From assembly GCA_940671915.1 (NCBI GenBank), contig CALNVZ010003433.1, positions 13,377,555 to 13,441,554 of the forward strand: a stretch of 64,000 nucleotides of DNA, in the 5' to 3' direction. Under the pieces are notes generated by a model. That model made no database searches. It was not told the origin of the DNA and saw only the letters and a program-made list of their open reading frames with translations. Source of the DNA: Paracentrotus lividus (Eukaryota > Echinodermata > Echinoidea > Camarodonta > Echinidae). Numbering within the stretch: the stretch's first letter is position 1; every line of letters starts with the position of its first letter. Position numbers and translations under genes: made by a program. Shown piece by piece: positions 43,824-56,500 of this stretch.

Positions 43824-46800
43824 AAAGGATGCGAAGACTTGAAAGTAAAAAGTCAGCGAGCGGCGAGATCAAAAATTTCGCACTGCGGATTTATCGCGAA
43901 AAATGTCGAGGGGGCCATAATGGCCCCCCCCAGGTAAGTTAGGGTTAAACAAGTCAAATTCTTTCTTTGTATAACAGACAATGAAATATAGAAAGATCAT
44001 AAGAATATGTGGGTGCAACCCCCCCCCCTTCTCCACAAACAAGCACACAACGCCCCCACACACACTCCTACACTCTCGCACACCCACACACGCGCGCAAA
44101 CACTCCCTCAATATCTTCCATTTCTCACTCTCTCTCTCTCTCAGTCGAAGTTAACTTTTTGTCTCAAATTGTCATGAGAACTAAAAATTAGAATACATAA
44201 ATATAATAAGGGGAGATACTAGGTCGTATGCATATAAAAAAAAAATACATTTACTTGTACATTTACTTTTGAATTCGATTCAATTCATTTCAATTCAACA
44301 CTTATTTTTTCTGTTTTTCATAGATAAAATAAACAGTTACAATTTTATAACAATAAAACAAAATATCGAAATATCATAAGAAAACAGATGAGTGAAATTC
44401 TAGTAAAAGCAATAACTTCATCATACATGTATGTACATACGGCCCACAAACAATCCTCACACACAAATATACTCCAACTCTTCTGCAAAGAAAGTACCCT
44501 TCTCAAATTGCAACAAGAATTTTTTTTTTTTAAATCAATAGAAAAGGGGCAACAATAAACAATAAACAATCCACATCATTCTCTGTTTTGATAAAAGCTT
44601 ATTTATTCATAAAAATTCAATCATAATTTGAACGAGCAAAATAACAAATCCCAACGGACGAAAGCAAAGACTCATTTACATTAAATTGTAACTTTTAGCA
44701 CATATATCTAGTACTATCGTCTGAAAATACAACTGAGAGTGGAGCAGCTTATAAATGAAAATACCCAAAAAGTGTGGTAGAAAAGAAAGGGATGTACATG
44801 TACATGGGTATAGAAGGGAATAGGAAAGGAATACATGCGTCTTAAAAGAATACTATAATAAATTATACAATGATACAAATACATATCGTTAGAAACCCCT
44901 TATGCCGCTGTTGCAAAACCAAAGCGACTCTAAGCTGACACTCTCTAAACTGACACCACATCGCTATTAGCAGAAATATCATTTATAACAATTTTCTGGT
45001 GTTATGGTAAGTGTCGATTTTGAGTCGGTTTCGCTAAATGCAACTGAGGTACAAGTATTGGTTTATATCCTGTGAGGACATGCTGCTCACAATAGAGTTT
45101 TGTAATTGTGTTGGTATTTTTTTTATTACTCAATCATAATCATGTATAAATATGTAAACAATACAGTACAATATAATTGTCGTACCGGGACTGAACACAC
45201 AACCTTTAAAGGCAATAATCTTCTGCTTTGTTTATCAATCGAGTATCAGATGTTTGTGTTTATTCAGGGTCAATCATGCTACCCACCTTCATTTTCATGA
45301 AACCTCAGGACCTACATTCAATGACCTCAAAGAAATTGATATTATCAATGGAGAGTTTAATACATGAAAATGCAAAATAATCACATGAAACAAAACATGA
45401 TGACCATAATTCAACATCTAAAAGTGAGATTTGGCAACCCAAAATACAAATGTAAAATTTTTCAAATTTGGCAGAATTGCAACAATGACGGGGGTTAATG
45501 GGATACTTTCTTGCTGCACGCATACCAGTAATTACAGGCTAAATATCTTTTCACTTCAAAAGTTCTGATTCTAATTCCTCATTCTGGTCATCCTAGTATT
45601 CCACAGTTTCATTTTGACCTTTTTTGCACACAATTTTCCATTGAAATGTGAACTATCTTTTACTTCTTTGGGGTCCTGCTTAGATTTTTGGTAGCTATGA
45701 ATATTTTTTGCTTAGGCCTACTTCAGAGTAATCTATAGCTTATTATATAAGTTTTAGTATATTTTTCTAAATAAACACCTTAAGCTAAATTAAATATAAT
45801 ATACTGATCATATACAATATAAATTTAATTTCATATCAATCAGAATCCTTTACACAACAATCTATATTCATTTTAGTAGTCTACTCTCATAATCTTTATA
45901 TTATTTGCATATGGATACAATAACAAATATGGGTTTAAAAAAAAAAAGATAAATCAATATAACCTTTTTTTAATTATCATTTTTCAAAACAGAGGGTGAA
46001 GTTTGAACTCATTAACCTGGTCCTGCATTATCTGATAACATGTGAAATGAACTATAGATAAAATAGGCCTAAAAAGAGGAAATATTACTTTTAGCAGTGG
46101 AAGATTGTTGAGGTTATGTGGTCCTGAAAAGGACCTACCAACTCTCGCACAACAGGTCAATGCTTGGTAAATGATAGAAAATTTGCAATAAAACATGAAC
46201 GTCTAAGTATTTGTCTGGTATCATTTCATCGGTTTAACAAAAATTAATTCATAACTATCATGTATCAATTTGGAACAAAAAACATGCCGACTCACTGCCA
46301 CAAAATCATAATCTTTCAGATTACACTAAGAGTTTTAGGTCAAATCCTGTAGGACGCAGCCATTTTACTAAGAATCCAAATTACAAATTAACAATGACCC
46401 ATTCTTAAAATGAATTTGAAGCATACCAAAATAGTCAACATAAGGCACATGCACATATCAATTCAAAGCAAATGAGTTGAATAAAATTGCAAGCATACAT
46501 ACAATTGCATATAGCATTGTAAAAGGCAAAGAAACCTCTATTCCCTATAATCTAACACAATGATGGAATATTTCACCATATTCACCATCTAAAGACGGGG
46601 GAGGGGAACAGTTATTTTAAAATCATTTTCAGGCAGCAGCAAATTCAAACATTAATTAAAGATATATTGGCTTTAAATTATCAAAACATTGCTTAATTTA
46701 TGTAAAAAGACCACATATACAGAGGATCATTTATACTTGGATCATGCATGCTAGATATTGTTGTTATTCTTATAAATACAGTCCATAGTTATTATTGATT

Positions 46801-47171
46801 TTAGTTATTTATACATTATAATCAACTGTCTAAATATTATATTTAATACTAGTATTGGCATAAGATGTTACTGCAGTATTGAATTTTGAATCTATTAATA
46901 AGAATGAATATTCACATAAAAAGAGAACCATCAAGTATACAGAAACTAATATATCAAAATAATTTAAAGAAACATATTAACAAAACTAATCAATTTATGA
47001 ATCAATTGGACAAAAGAGTACTCTAATGTTGAAGTTATACTAACAGTACTTTTTAAAATATAGTTCTTTAGGTTGGTAAAAAATAATATCATACACCCTC
47101 CCGTACACCCTTCGCCAATTCACGTCTCCAAGCCAACAATAGGGCTGAACTTTGTTTTAATAGGTGTCATG
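43824..47171. other. AT-rich non-coding DNA
   Basis: C-rich, CA and CT runs at 44010-44145, then AT-rich DNA with few recognisable repeats. Short frames have no coding support. Part of this and the following DNA could be 3' UTR of MCU, but nothing in the sequence proves it. Confidence 0.5.
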
Positions 47172-47173
47172 TA

Positions 47174-47823
47174 CGGTTGAGGCCAGAAACTTACATACAC
47201 CCAGGAAATTCAATGAAAATTGTGCACTTGCCAAGCATCATAAAATTTACTGTATCTTAAAGAATATCTGTGCTATAATGCCAAATTTGGTATCAAACAA
47301 ATGAGTATATCATGCATTTCAACATACTGACATGTCATCAGGAGCTAACAAATATTTACATGTCATTTTCCCCCCAAAAAAATCTTCATATTTAAGACAA
47401 ACTTTTTTAAAAGTCTTGACCAAAACATTTCATATTTGTGCTCATTATTTCCCAACACAAACATTTTATATTACATTTTTTTTTTTATTGATGGTGACAT
47501 ATCATGATAAAAAATGTAATATCAATTATAGATTTAACATTTATATGTTACATTAAAACGATATTTGGAAATATAATGAATAACAATAGAATAAATTTGG
47601 CACAAATATTACTTTTTTTCTACAAAGAAAATTCCACTTAAAATATATACTTTAGTCCAATCGGAATCCCATTCACACAAAAGAGCATAATAAACTATTT
47701 TATGTGGTACCAGATTTGTCATGACAGCACTAATATTTCTGAATATACAGTAAGTTTTCTGATGCTTGGCAATGTACAATTTTCATTGAATTTGAAGTGT
47801 ATGTAAACTAATGGCCTCAACTG
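47174..47823. mobile_element. Tc1-type MITE with Sleeping-Beauty-like ends
   Basis: The ends read CGGTTGAGGCCAGAAACTTA and, inverted, CAGTTGAGGCCATTAGTTTA, each followed by CATACAC, with TA at both sides (47172-47173, 47824-47825). The CAGTTGA...GTTTACATACAC pattern is that of Tc1 elements of the Sleeping Beauty group. Subterminal TTCAATGAAAATTGT and TTGCCAAGCATCA are also inverted. 650 bp with no transposase. Confidence 0.85.
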
Positions 47824-48351
47824 TAAATGTAGGTGATATTGCCAATTCTATCATGAAGCCACAACCATTGACCTGGCAAATAGAGCCAAATAAGGCCGAA
47901 GATTGATTATAGAGGTCATATGGGCAATTCTGTCAATAAACTAGATCACACGACCGATTAATCCGATAAAGAATGGTATATCACAACAACCTGTAGTCAT
48001 TTACAGCCCCCGTCCCCCCAAACAAAACAAAAAACTTGGTAAATCACTTTTTCCTTGAGAAACTAAAGTTTGTTTCAATATATCAGGGGCTGCAAAGAAT
48101 TTTTGAAGGTGGGTGGGGGAAGGAATTCAACATGCTAAAAGGCATATTCAGATGGTTATTATTTGCCTAGCGTCCCCCAACACGCCCCCCCCCTAATCTG
48201 GACAAACTAGAGAGATATAATATTTGCCAAAAGTGCAAGCACTAATATATTTTCTTGTTTTTGTTGGTTACAATATTTGATTCCAAGACAATCAACCATG
48301 GACTCTGAACTGATATAGATGACCCATTCTTTCTTTCCAAGCTGTATGTAG

Positions 48352-49941
48352 CACTGGCGTAAATCCCGGGGGGGATGGGGGGGATACATCCCCCCCAGAT
48401 TTTGAGGAGGGGGGGATGGCCTGTACAAACATCCCCCCCAGTTTTCAAGAAAGAAATGAAAAAAAAAATACACTAGATAATTGTGTTATTGTTTAAAATA
48501 GCGCTTTCAATACTAAAATTGGCCTCTTTTTTTACTCCAAAACCCCCAAATTTTCCTGCTCGGTCGCTATGCGACCTCGCACTAAGTAACAAACAGTAAC
48601 GTAGGTTGGATCCAATGCCCTCGTCTGGGAACAAACCTTAGGTAAGGGCACTGCTGGGAAAGGGTGTTGTTGACAAACAAAAACATGAATGTAGTTGTGT
48701 GCGGTTGTTGGAGGGCTTGGGTCATGCAGCCCACAAAATTTTCAAAGCAAAGATTGTGGATTGGTTTTCTATCACTGTTATTTAACAAAGCATGTAAAAT
48801 GTATCTTCTAACTGGATTACAAAATTTTCGGCTCGCACTTCGCTCTCGCTGATACTAAATAGGATTTAACTGCCCAAAATAATATCTCCAATTTTTAGCT
48901 AAAAATTTTGGCTCGCGCTTCGCGCTCGCATTACTTTTTCTATTACTAAGATGAATAGGAATCAAGGCAGCCTTAAAAGTAAACATTCAAAAACAAATTT
49001 TCTTCGTACCTCCTCCCTCTCCGAATACATTTTTCTTTAGGTCTATGCCTCTGATCTAAAGTGTCCCCTTATTCAGAAAATGTGCCTTTTTCCCATCGAG
49101 ACCCTATCAAATCCTTTCCGCCGCCTCTACTGTATGTTTTTGTTTAAATTTTGTTTTCGCGCTCGCGGTTACTATAATATGACCTTAATGCACAAACATA
49201 TATTTCAGCTTAAAATTTTCGGCTCGCGCTTTGCGCTCGCTGATACTAAATAGGAACTACAATGCACCAATATCTCAAACTTTTACCTTAAAATTTTCGG
49301 CTCGCGCTTCGCGCTCGCATTAGTTTTCCACTACTAAAATGAACAGTAATCAAGGCAACCATTATGATTAATAAAAACATATAATCAAAGACAAATTTTC
49401 TTCGTATCTCCTCCGTCTCCGAATATATTTCCCTTTCCATGCTTTGATCTAAAGTGTAACCCTTTCAGAACTGTGCCCTGTTTATCGACACCGTGACCTT
49501 CAAATCCGTTCCGCCACCTCTATTATCACTATAGGCCTATAGCCTATACATTTTTTTTTCGCGCTCGTGGATACTACAGGCCTATAGGACCTTTAAATTT
49601 CAGCTTAAATTTGTTGGCTCGCCTTCGCGCTCGCTGATACTAAATAGGAGCTATAATGCACAAATATTTCCAACTTTTAGCTTAAAATTTTCGGCTCGCG
49701 CTTCGCGCTCGCATTAGTTTTTCCATTACTAATAGGAACAGTAATCAAGGCAGCCATAAGCTAAAGCATAATTCAAGAGATAAATTCTATTCGTACCCCT
49801 CCCTCTCAAATCCATTCCGCCGCCTCTGCTATATGCCTATGGGTATCAAAAACTTGTGACACGTGTGCTTGTGTATGTCAATCAAGTTGGCAAATTATTT
49901 CGCTCATCCCCCCCACTCCTCGACACGGATTTACGCCCTTG
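48352..49941. mobile_element. hAT-like non-autonomous element with perfect 8-bp target duplication
   Basis: Ends CACTGGCGTAAATCC and GGATTTACGCCCTTG, flanked by GTATGTAG at 48344-48351 and 49942-49949. Subterminal GGGGGGGAT / ATCCCCCCC also pair. The 1590-bp interior has at least six copies of AAAATTTTCGGCTCGCGCTT followed by CGCGCTCGC, spaced irregularly with TACTAAATAGGA words. No transposase frame. Confidence 0.85.
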
Positions 49942-49949
49942 GTATGTAG

Positions 49950-50569
49950 CCCTCTCTTGTTTAATTCTGAGCAGTCATTTATGTGCCAGAACTTCGGGGA
50001 TGCTTTTTGTTCTTCTTGTAGGAAAGGTTTTTCTCTCATATATTGCATAACATCTGTGACTTGTAGAATAAAGAGTCACAATCGATCTAAGTATCAATAC
50101 AGAGAATTTTCATTGATATCAATTGTAGGTTTTATTTTATCTTTAATTATATAAGGTGCAGAAGTGATAATAAATTTCAAATTGTAGTTTTTTGGTTAGT
50201 ACTGCTGTTAAGAGCGGCCTACAAGAACAAAAAAAAAAATGAAATAAAATAACCTGTATAAATTTTACCTCTGCATATGACTATTACAAAATTAATAACA
50301 CCCATTAACCATCATGTTAGTAATAAAATTTCATTCAGATTTTGCTTTTCTTCTCTCCCTCTCGTAAAGTATAACAAAGCTTATTATAAATTTCTTATTC
50401 TGACCTATTAGACTATCTGAAAAGGGGAGTCATAAATGATCATTAATAACTGCTTTGATTTTGCAAACTTGATGTCAAATTAGATGAAGAAAACTTATTT
50501 ACATTCCGATGTTCAAGACAAGCTGCATAATTTTTCATCCAAATTTGCTTTTAATATATACAAGTATAC
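49950..50569. other. Non-coding spacer
   Basis: No gene seen. Confidence 0.55.
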
Positions 50570-50725
50570 CAGGGCCCGTTAACACAAAGGTTCCCAATAA
50601 ATTGCACATTTGAAAGAACAATTCTAATTGGTTACTGGTCAGTCTTTTATACAAAAAACATGTGCAACAATAATCTTGATTGGCCATTGACATCTTGGTA
50701 TGGAAACCTTCGTGTTACAGGGCCC
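50570..50725. mobile_element. Small MITE, AGGGCCCGTTAACACAAAGG ends
   Basis: The left end AGGGCCCGTTAACACAAAGG and the right end CCTTCGTGTTACAGGGCCC are inverted. About 155 bp. Related ends at 52726-52965. Confidence 0.65.
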
Positions 50726-52725
50726 ATGTTGGCTCTGTGCAGTGTTACATGCAGAAAGACACTGTACTACTGTTTTATTGTTGCCTTCTTTCCAAGCCTT
50801 CTGTATTCAAAATTTCAAGAGAAAATTTTGAAAGGAATTACAGAAGGAATATTCTCATTACACACATTTGACAATAATAATGTCAATAATTCCGTGTTTA
50901 AATTTATATAGCTAAAGATCAATTAACAATTTCCTTCTAGGTGTATGCATACCGGTATGCCATTAACTACACTTGGAACCGAGAAATAAAATATATAACC
51001 AAACATGAACCATATAAATATAATTACCTCTAAATTCTACACCTACATGTACATAAACGTCTATAGTTTAGGTACCAGAAACTAAATCTCTATTCACCAT
51101 TTATTTTTCATGTTTCATTTGTTATCTGCCATTTCATAACTACCTATGAGTCCCCAAATTTCATTGTTCTGCTCTACACATTTTCCAAAACTAGAGATTT
51201 AAACTTTCCAATAATATTAATCAAACATAGAACAGGATAAATGCTATGAATGATATCCCACACTGAAAAACCGGCTTCTCTTGTCTGTTTGGCTTTTAGA
51301 TCCTTTTGCAACGTTATAAATGCATGTATTTTCATCTCTATAAATCGTGCATGCAACCCTGTCTTTCAATGCATATTTCAAAACCCATTTTTGTTGGTAT
51401 TAACCATGGATTTATTTTTCCTTTAAATGTTTGGCCATATTTCAGTTGGTATAAGTTTAACCTTTTTTTCTCTCCTTTTCCAATATGGGTCAAGAGAAAA
51501 ACCAATTAAAAACAACAAACCAAATAGCAAAAACGCCAGTTGTTCCAAATCCCTAATCACTACATTTTCAACTTGATGTCTTCCCTGACATATCAACATC
51601 TTATTTGAAGTTACTTGTATACATAACCAAATGTAAAAAGTAATCATGTACCTTACTGTAAGATGAAGACAGGTCTACTCGAATACAACTGTCATCTAAT
51701 ATGCCAAACATGAAGATGCCTAACTCAACAGGAATAATAACTTAATAGAAAAGATGCTAAAAACAAACTGAAATACAAAATATGAAAACAAACAAGTTTC
51801 TGTAATTTTCCTATAAGTAGAAATTGCCTTGGGAGGTAGTTAAATATATTCTATCCTTTGGTTTAAAATAAAAACTTAAACTAAAATACACGGGGGAAAT
51901 TAATGATCTACTTACTGCCAGATTTACTTCTTTCATCATAATTTTTTTTTTACATGTTTTTTTTTTTTTTCCCAATACAACATATATATCTATGTTACTG
52001 TCTTGATCCGAGCCTATTATTTGAAAACAAAATGGTAGTTACAAACTAAGAAACAAAATCTAAACTTAAAATAATAATCAAAATTACTTCTTAGAAGAAT
52101 TATTCATATCAAGCACTGGATTCATATTCAATTTATATAATGCTTACAAAGAATTTTTCACAGAATAAAACAAATAGCGTTTCTTGAATTTCATTCTCAT
52201 AAAAATCTACATTTATCAAATTGTACAGAAAAAAACAAGACATTTTTTTTCTTTATTCCAGTCAAATCTACATTTATCAAATAGTACAAAAAAAACAAGA
52301 CATTTTTTCTTTATTCCAGTCAAATTGAAGCTAAAAAATGAATACTTGATCAATTTGCCTAATGATGATTTCAACCCAACCCATAACAGTAACTATAGAA
52401 CCACATGACCTTTCCTTAAAGAATTATTTACTAATGAATTTTTCAAAATCACAGAAAAATCTAAATCAAACTATGAAATACAGTTGGATGGTATCCTTAA
52501 AATATTCTGAACCATTAAAAAGGTTAAATTTGAATCAAGACTATAATATTTTCATTGAGATTATTTCCCACAAAGAAACTATATAAATTTAAAACTTTGA
52601 AGCACAGTTGGGCAGTATCCTGAGATTATTCCTATTTATAGAATCAGTACTATTGAATCTTTCCAAATGCTAGAAATAAAACAACCCAGATTAATCAAAC
52701 TGCCAAGCAAATTAAAGAGATCACT
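50726..52725. other. AT-rich non-coding DNA
   Basis: No gene. Contains a local duplication at 52209-52327 in which ACATTTATCAAAT.GTACA followed by ACAAGACATTTTTT and CTTTATTCCAGTCAAAT occurs twice, about 60 bp apart. Confidence 0.55.
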
Positions 52726-52965
52726 GCCCTGTAACACAAATACTTACAATCAATCAATAAAAAGGTACGATTGAATTTTTTCTTGGTAGCCTCATCATGG
52801 ACAGGATGCTCCAAAGTTGATGATCTTAATCCTAACCCTAGCCCTAACTCTAGACTTAATCATATCCTAATCCTAATCCATGACTGTACCTGCATTCTAA
52901 ACGAGGCTACCAACGAAAAATCGATCATATCTTTTTATCGATCGTAAGTCTCTGTGTTACAGGGC
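52726..52965. mobile_element. MITE with TGTAACACA ends and a telomere-like core
   Basis: The ends GCCCTGTAACACAAATACTT and AAGTCTCTGTGTTACAGGGC are inverted. Inner arms GGTAGCCTC / GAGGCTACC also pair. The middle contains CCTAACCCTAGCCCTAAC, a short telomere-like run. 240 bp. Confidence 0.7.
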
Positions 52966-53527
52966 ACATGTCCTTGAAACTTCAAGAATCATCAGAAGTC
53001 TTCTATAAATTAGGACTCCAAATAATCATAACAGATGAGCCTCTATCTGTTGAATATTTCCCAGATATTGATACACATAATTTTAGTCTAATGTGAGATT
53101 AAATCTTTCTACGCTTCAGCAGTAACCAGGATATCATCGTTGAATCAAGACATCAAATAATCGCACTGGATAAACTTCTCTCTAGATCTACTGTATGAGC
53201 CAATATTTTCGCGTCAAGATATTTTCACGATTTTGGACTATTGGGGGAATTCGCGAGAGCAAAATTTCGCGATTTTGGTGATGACCTCATTACGATAAAT
53301 AGCCTTGTACTGAAGTCACCGCGAAAATAACCACTTAATATTTCTAAGAGATGCATAATGTTGGTCTACGATATAATCATCTCAATCTAAATGTCCATCT
53401 TAACTTACAAGTCGTCTATGAATCAGGACGTCAAATAATCATGCTGAAGGAAACTCTAGATGTTGAATTTTTCTAAGAAACATTTGGTCTACGTTATAAT
53501 CATCTCATTCTATGTATCCATGGTAAC
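52966..53527. other. Probable MCU 3' flank or UTR
   Basis: Immediately below the MCU stop. No gene. Two related segments (AGACATCAAATAATCGCACTG at about 53150 and AGGACGTCAAATAATCATGCTG at about 53425) suggest a local duplication. No poly(A) site could be fixed. Confidence 0.4.
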
Positions 53528-56500
53528 TTAGAAGTCCTCCTCCTTGACCTGTTCCCTTGGAGGAGGGGGGATGGGAAGGTTGATGGTCAAAGGGTCGCGT
53601 AGCCGTTGAAGGTCAGCGTTCACCTAGAGGTTAAAGAGAACAAAAACAATAATCATAATAATATTATGGAATCACATACATATATTAAGCAAGAATAGCC
53701 TGGTACATGTACGGAATTAGATTTTGTTTTACAAAACAATGTTTTCTAGAAAGCTTGATTTTGCCACTTGTAAAAGAGTATCTAAAGAATAACCCAAATA
53801 TCTGTATGCACTCTAAAACTACAGTTCATAGCTTTCCAAAAAATATAAAACTTATCAAGAGAGGGCGCTGTATTGAAAAACAGGAGTAAAGAATCAGGGT
53901 TCTGTGGTGTGAAAAGGTGACAAAGTAAAATGTCCCGTTTCAGTGGCATAACTGGGCTGCATACTGTATACACAGCAATGGTTTTATTTTTGATACATAC
54001 AGCTTTTCATATATCATTTGGAAATATGTTAGTAAATCAGAAATCTAAATGGAACAAAGATATAAGACAACATTTGAAAATAAGTCCAAACTTTTGCATA
54101 TAACATGTGCTCTTCAACATATTGTGCATTACTGCTTTATAATTTCTAGCTAGTATTTTGTTATTCTGTTTCAATTTTGCTGCAGGAGCAAACAACCCAT
54201 CCGATGGGTGATGAATAATTCAGTATCAAATCAAGCCAGTGTACTTCAAAATTCAATTTGATTAACAGAACACCTAGTGCCTAAAAAACAAGCCTAAACA
54301 ATTCAATGATGGCACATTAACCTGTTGGAGACGAGCTGATTTGGCTATAACACACATTTCCCATAGACCTCAGCCCGAATATATTCGGGCTCAGTCCCCA
54401 ACGGGTTAAATTTGAGAGTCAATCATTAGTAAGATGAGAAATGAAGGGGGTCTATTAGTATCATTGTACTGTTCTTCCACTTTCAAAAAGTGTCTATAAC
54501 ATTATGATTTAGATGATTTGTACTCCCAAAACTTTGAAGAAATTTAGAATATTATTGTCAGGATGGTTTGCAACTTTTCATAACCTTCAAGAATATTATC
54601 ATCCCAGTGTTTTGTTCTTCCCCAAACCTTCCAAAATATTAATGTTGGAATAATATTTACTCTGAATCCCTCTTTTTTTTTTAAACATTAAATTACATTC
54701 AAATGATTTATAACTTTTCCAAACCTTCAAGAGCCTAAGCAACGAGATGATTCCAATTTCCCAAAACCATAAAAAAAATATCTATATTGTATTCTGGATT
54801 GGCAATTTATGAATTTTATAACCTTCTGGAACATTATCATTCCATGATTTGCACATGTCAACAGTAACGGTAATCAATTTATATTCTTATCAGAATTTTT
54901 TATTTTCAAACATTCATCTCTAGAAACACGTAGTGGATGTAATTGAAAATGGAAACAGTGGCTGTTTCATAAATCAAGTGAGTTGATTGCCCAAATAGAA
55001 GTATTGATTTTTTTTTTTTTTCAGCCCTGGCAAAGTCATCAGGCTAGATAATTTAATTAGGCCTCAAAGTGTTTCACTGCCATGGCCCTCCGTCACATGC
55101 TATTAGCCTTTGAGGAGAAGCACATACGGTGCAGAGTTTGCTCTAACTGCTTCGCATTGTCAGCCTAATTCTGGTTTGATATTAATACCGTGACGGACTC
55201 CACACCGACAACAGACCGACCAAAAAATTACATTACCATGAATGACAAGCTAGTAGTCGGTTTGGAGTTGGGCTCCCCGGTGTGACTACGGTATATGGTT
55301 AAAGGGAAAATCCACCCAAGTTTGATTTTAATATTTTTCTCTTTTTCTGACATTATATTTCTATATGAAAAGAGACAGAGCTGATCTAAATGCTTGGCAA
55401 TGTCAGTCTTTATGTAGTTTATTAATGGGGAAATCCACCACTTATATTACTTTGGTTTTAATAGCAGGCCCTCCACCAGACCATCTCATCATTTGAGGAG
55501 CAGCAAATATGGGGCAGGGTTAGCTCTAACTCCAAAACATTATCGGCCTAATTGTGGTTTGATATTGGTTAGAGGGAAAATCCACCTGAGCTTGATTTAT
55601 CCTGAATACTTTATAATTAAAGGAGAATGAAACCCTAGGATTCATTGTATGAAACAAAAAAAATCAAAGAAACAGATTAAAGAAAGCTTGAGAACAATTG
55701 AATAAATGATAAGAAAGTTATGTGCATTTGAATGTTGTGATTACTAACGCTAAGGAGATCCTCACACTGGCAACAGGCCCAAGATGTGTGATGTCACACA
55801 TGAACAACTCTCCCATATGACATACCAAAAAAAATACAAAAAATTCTTCTTTTTCCTCATTCTAATGGTAGTACAGACTCTTCACACATGATTATATTTT
55901 GTGAACTTGTATTACATGTCCTCCCATCAAAAGAATCTCAGATCTTTTAACGGAATCAATAAAAAAAGACAATTTGAGTGAAATATTTACAAAAGTAATG
56001 GGGAAGTTGTTCATGTATGACATCACACATCTGGGGCCCGTTGCCAATGTGAGGATCCCCATAGCAGTAGTGATCACAACATTCAAGTGCTCATAACTTT
56101 CTTATTATTCATTCATTTTTTCTCAAATTTTCATTGATCAGCTTCTTTGATTTTCCTGTTTTTGTACAATTTAATGAATTCCTAGGGTTTCCTTCCCCTT
56201 TAAGCATAATGTGTTAATCACCCTTTGTGGGAAATCATTACAGGTTGAAAGGATAAACATGAGGTGCAGGGTCTACATGTAAAATGTAAACCTTATCAAA
56301 GCACAATTTGGCTAGCAATTCCAAACAATTTCAGAAGACCCTATACCACATGTTCTTGAATTGCTATCCAAATTGTGCTTTGATAATGTTTAAAAAGGTA
56401 TTTTGAAGTTTTTTGTTGCGTAAATAGTCTTATAATGATACTTGGTCAATTTTGACTGTTAACATCAACAAATTTAGTATCAACTGCAAATCATAAAATT

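Noticed and set aside
44240-53527. An additional gene between the P450 pseudogene and MCU
   Set aside because: Frames are short, AT-rich and without recognisable motifs on either strand. The stretch could include a long MCU 3' UTR, but I see no evidence that fixes it.
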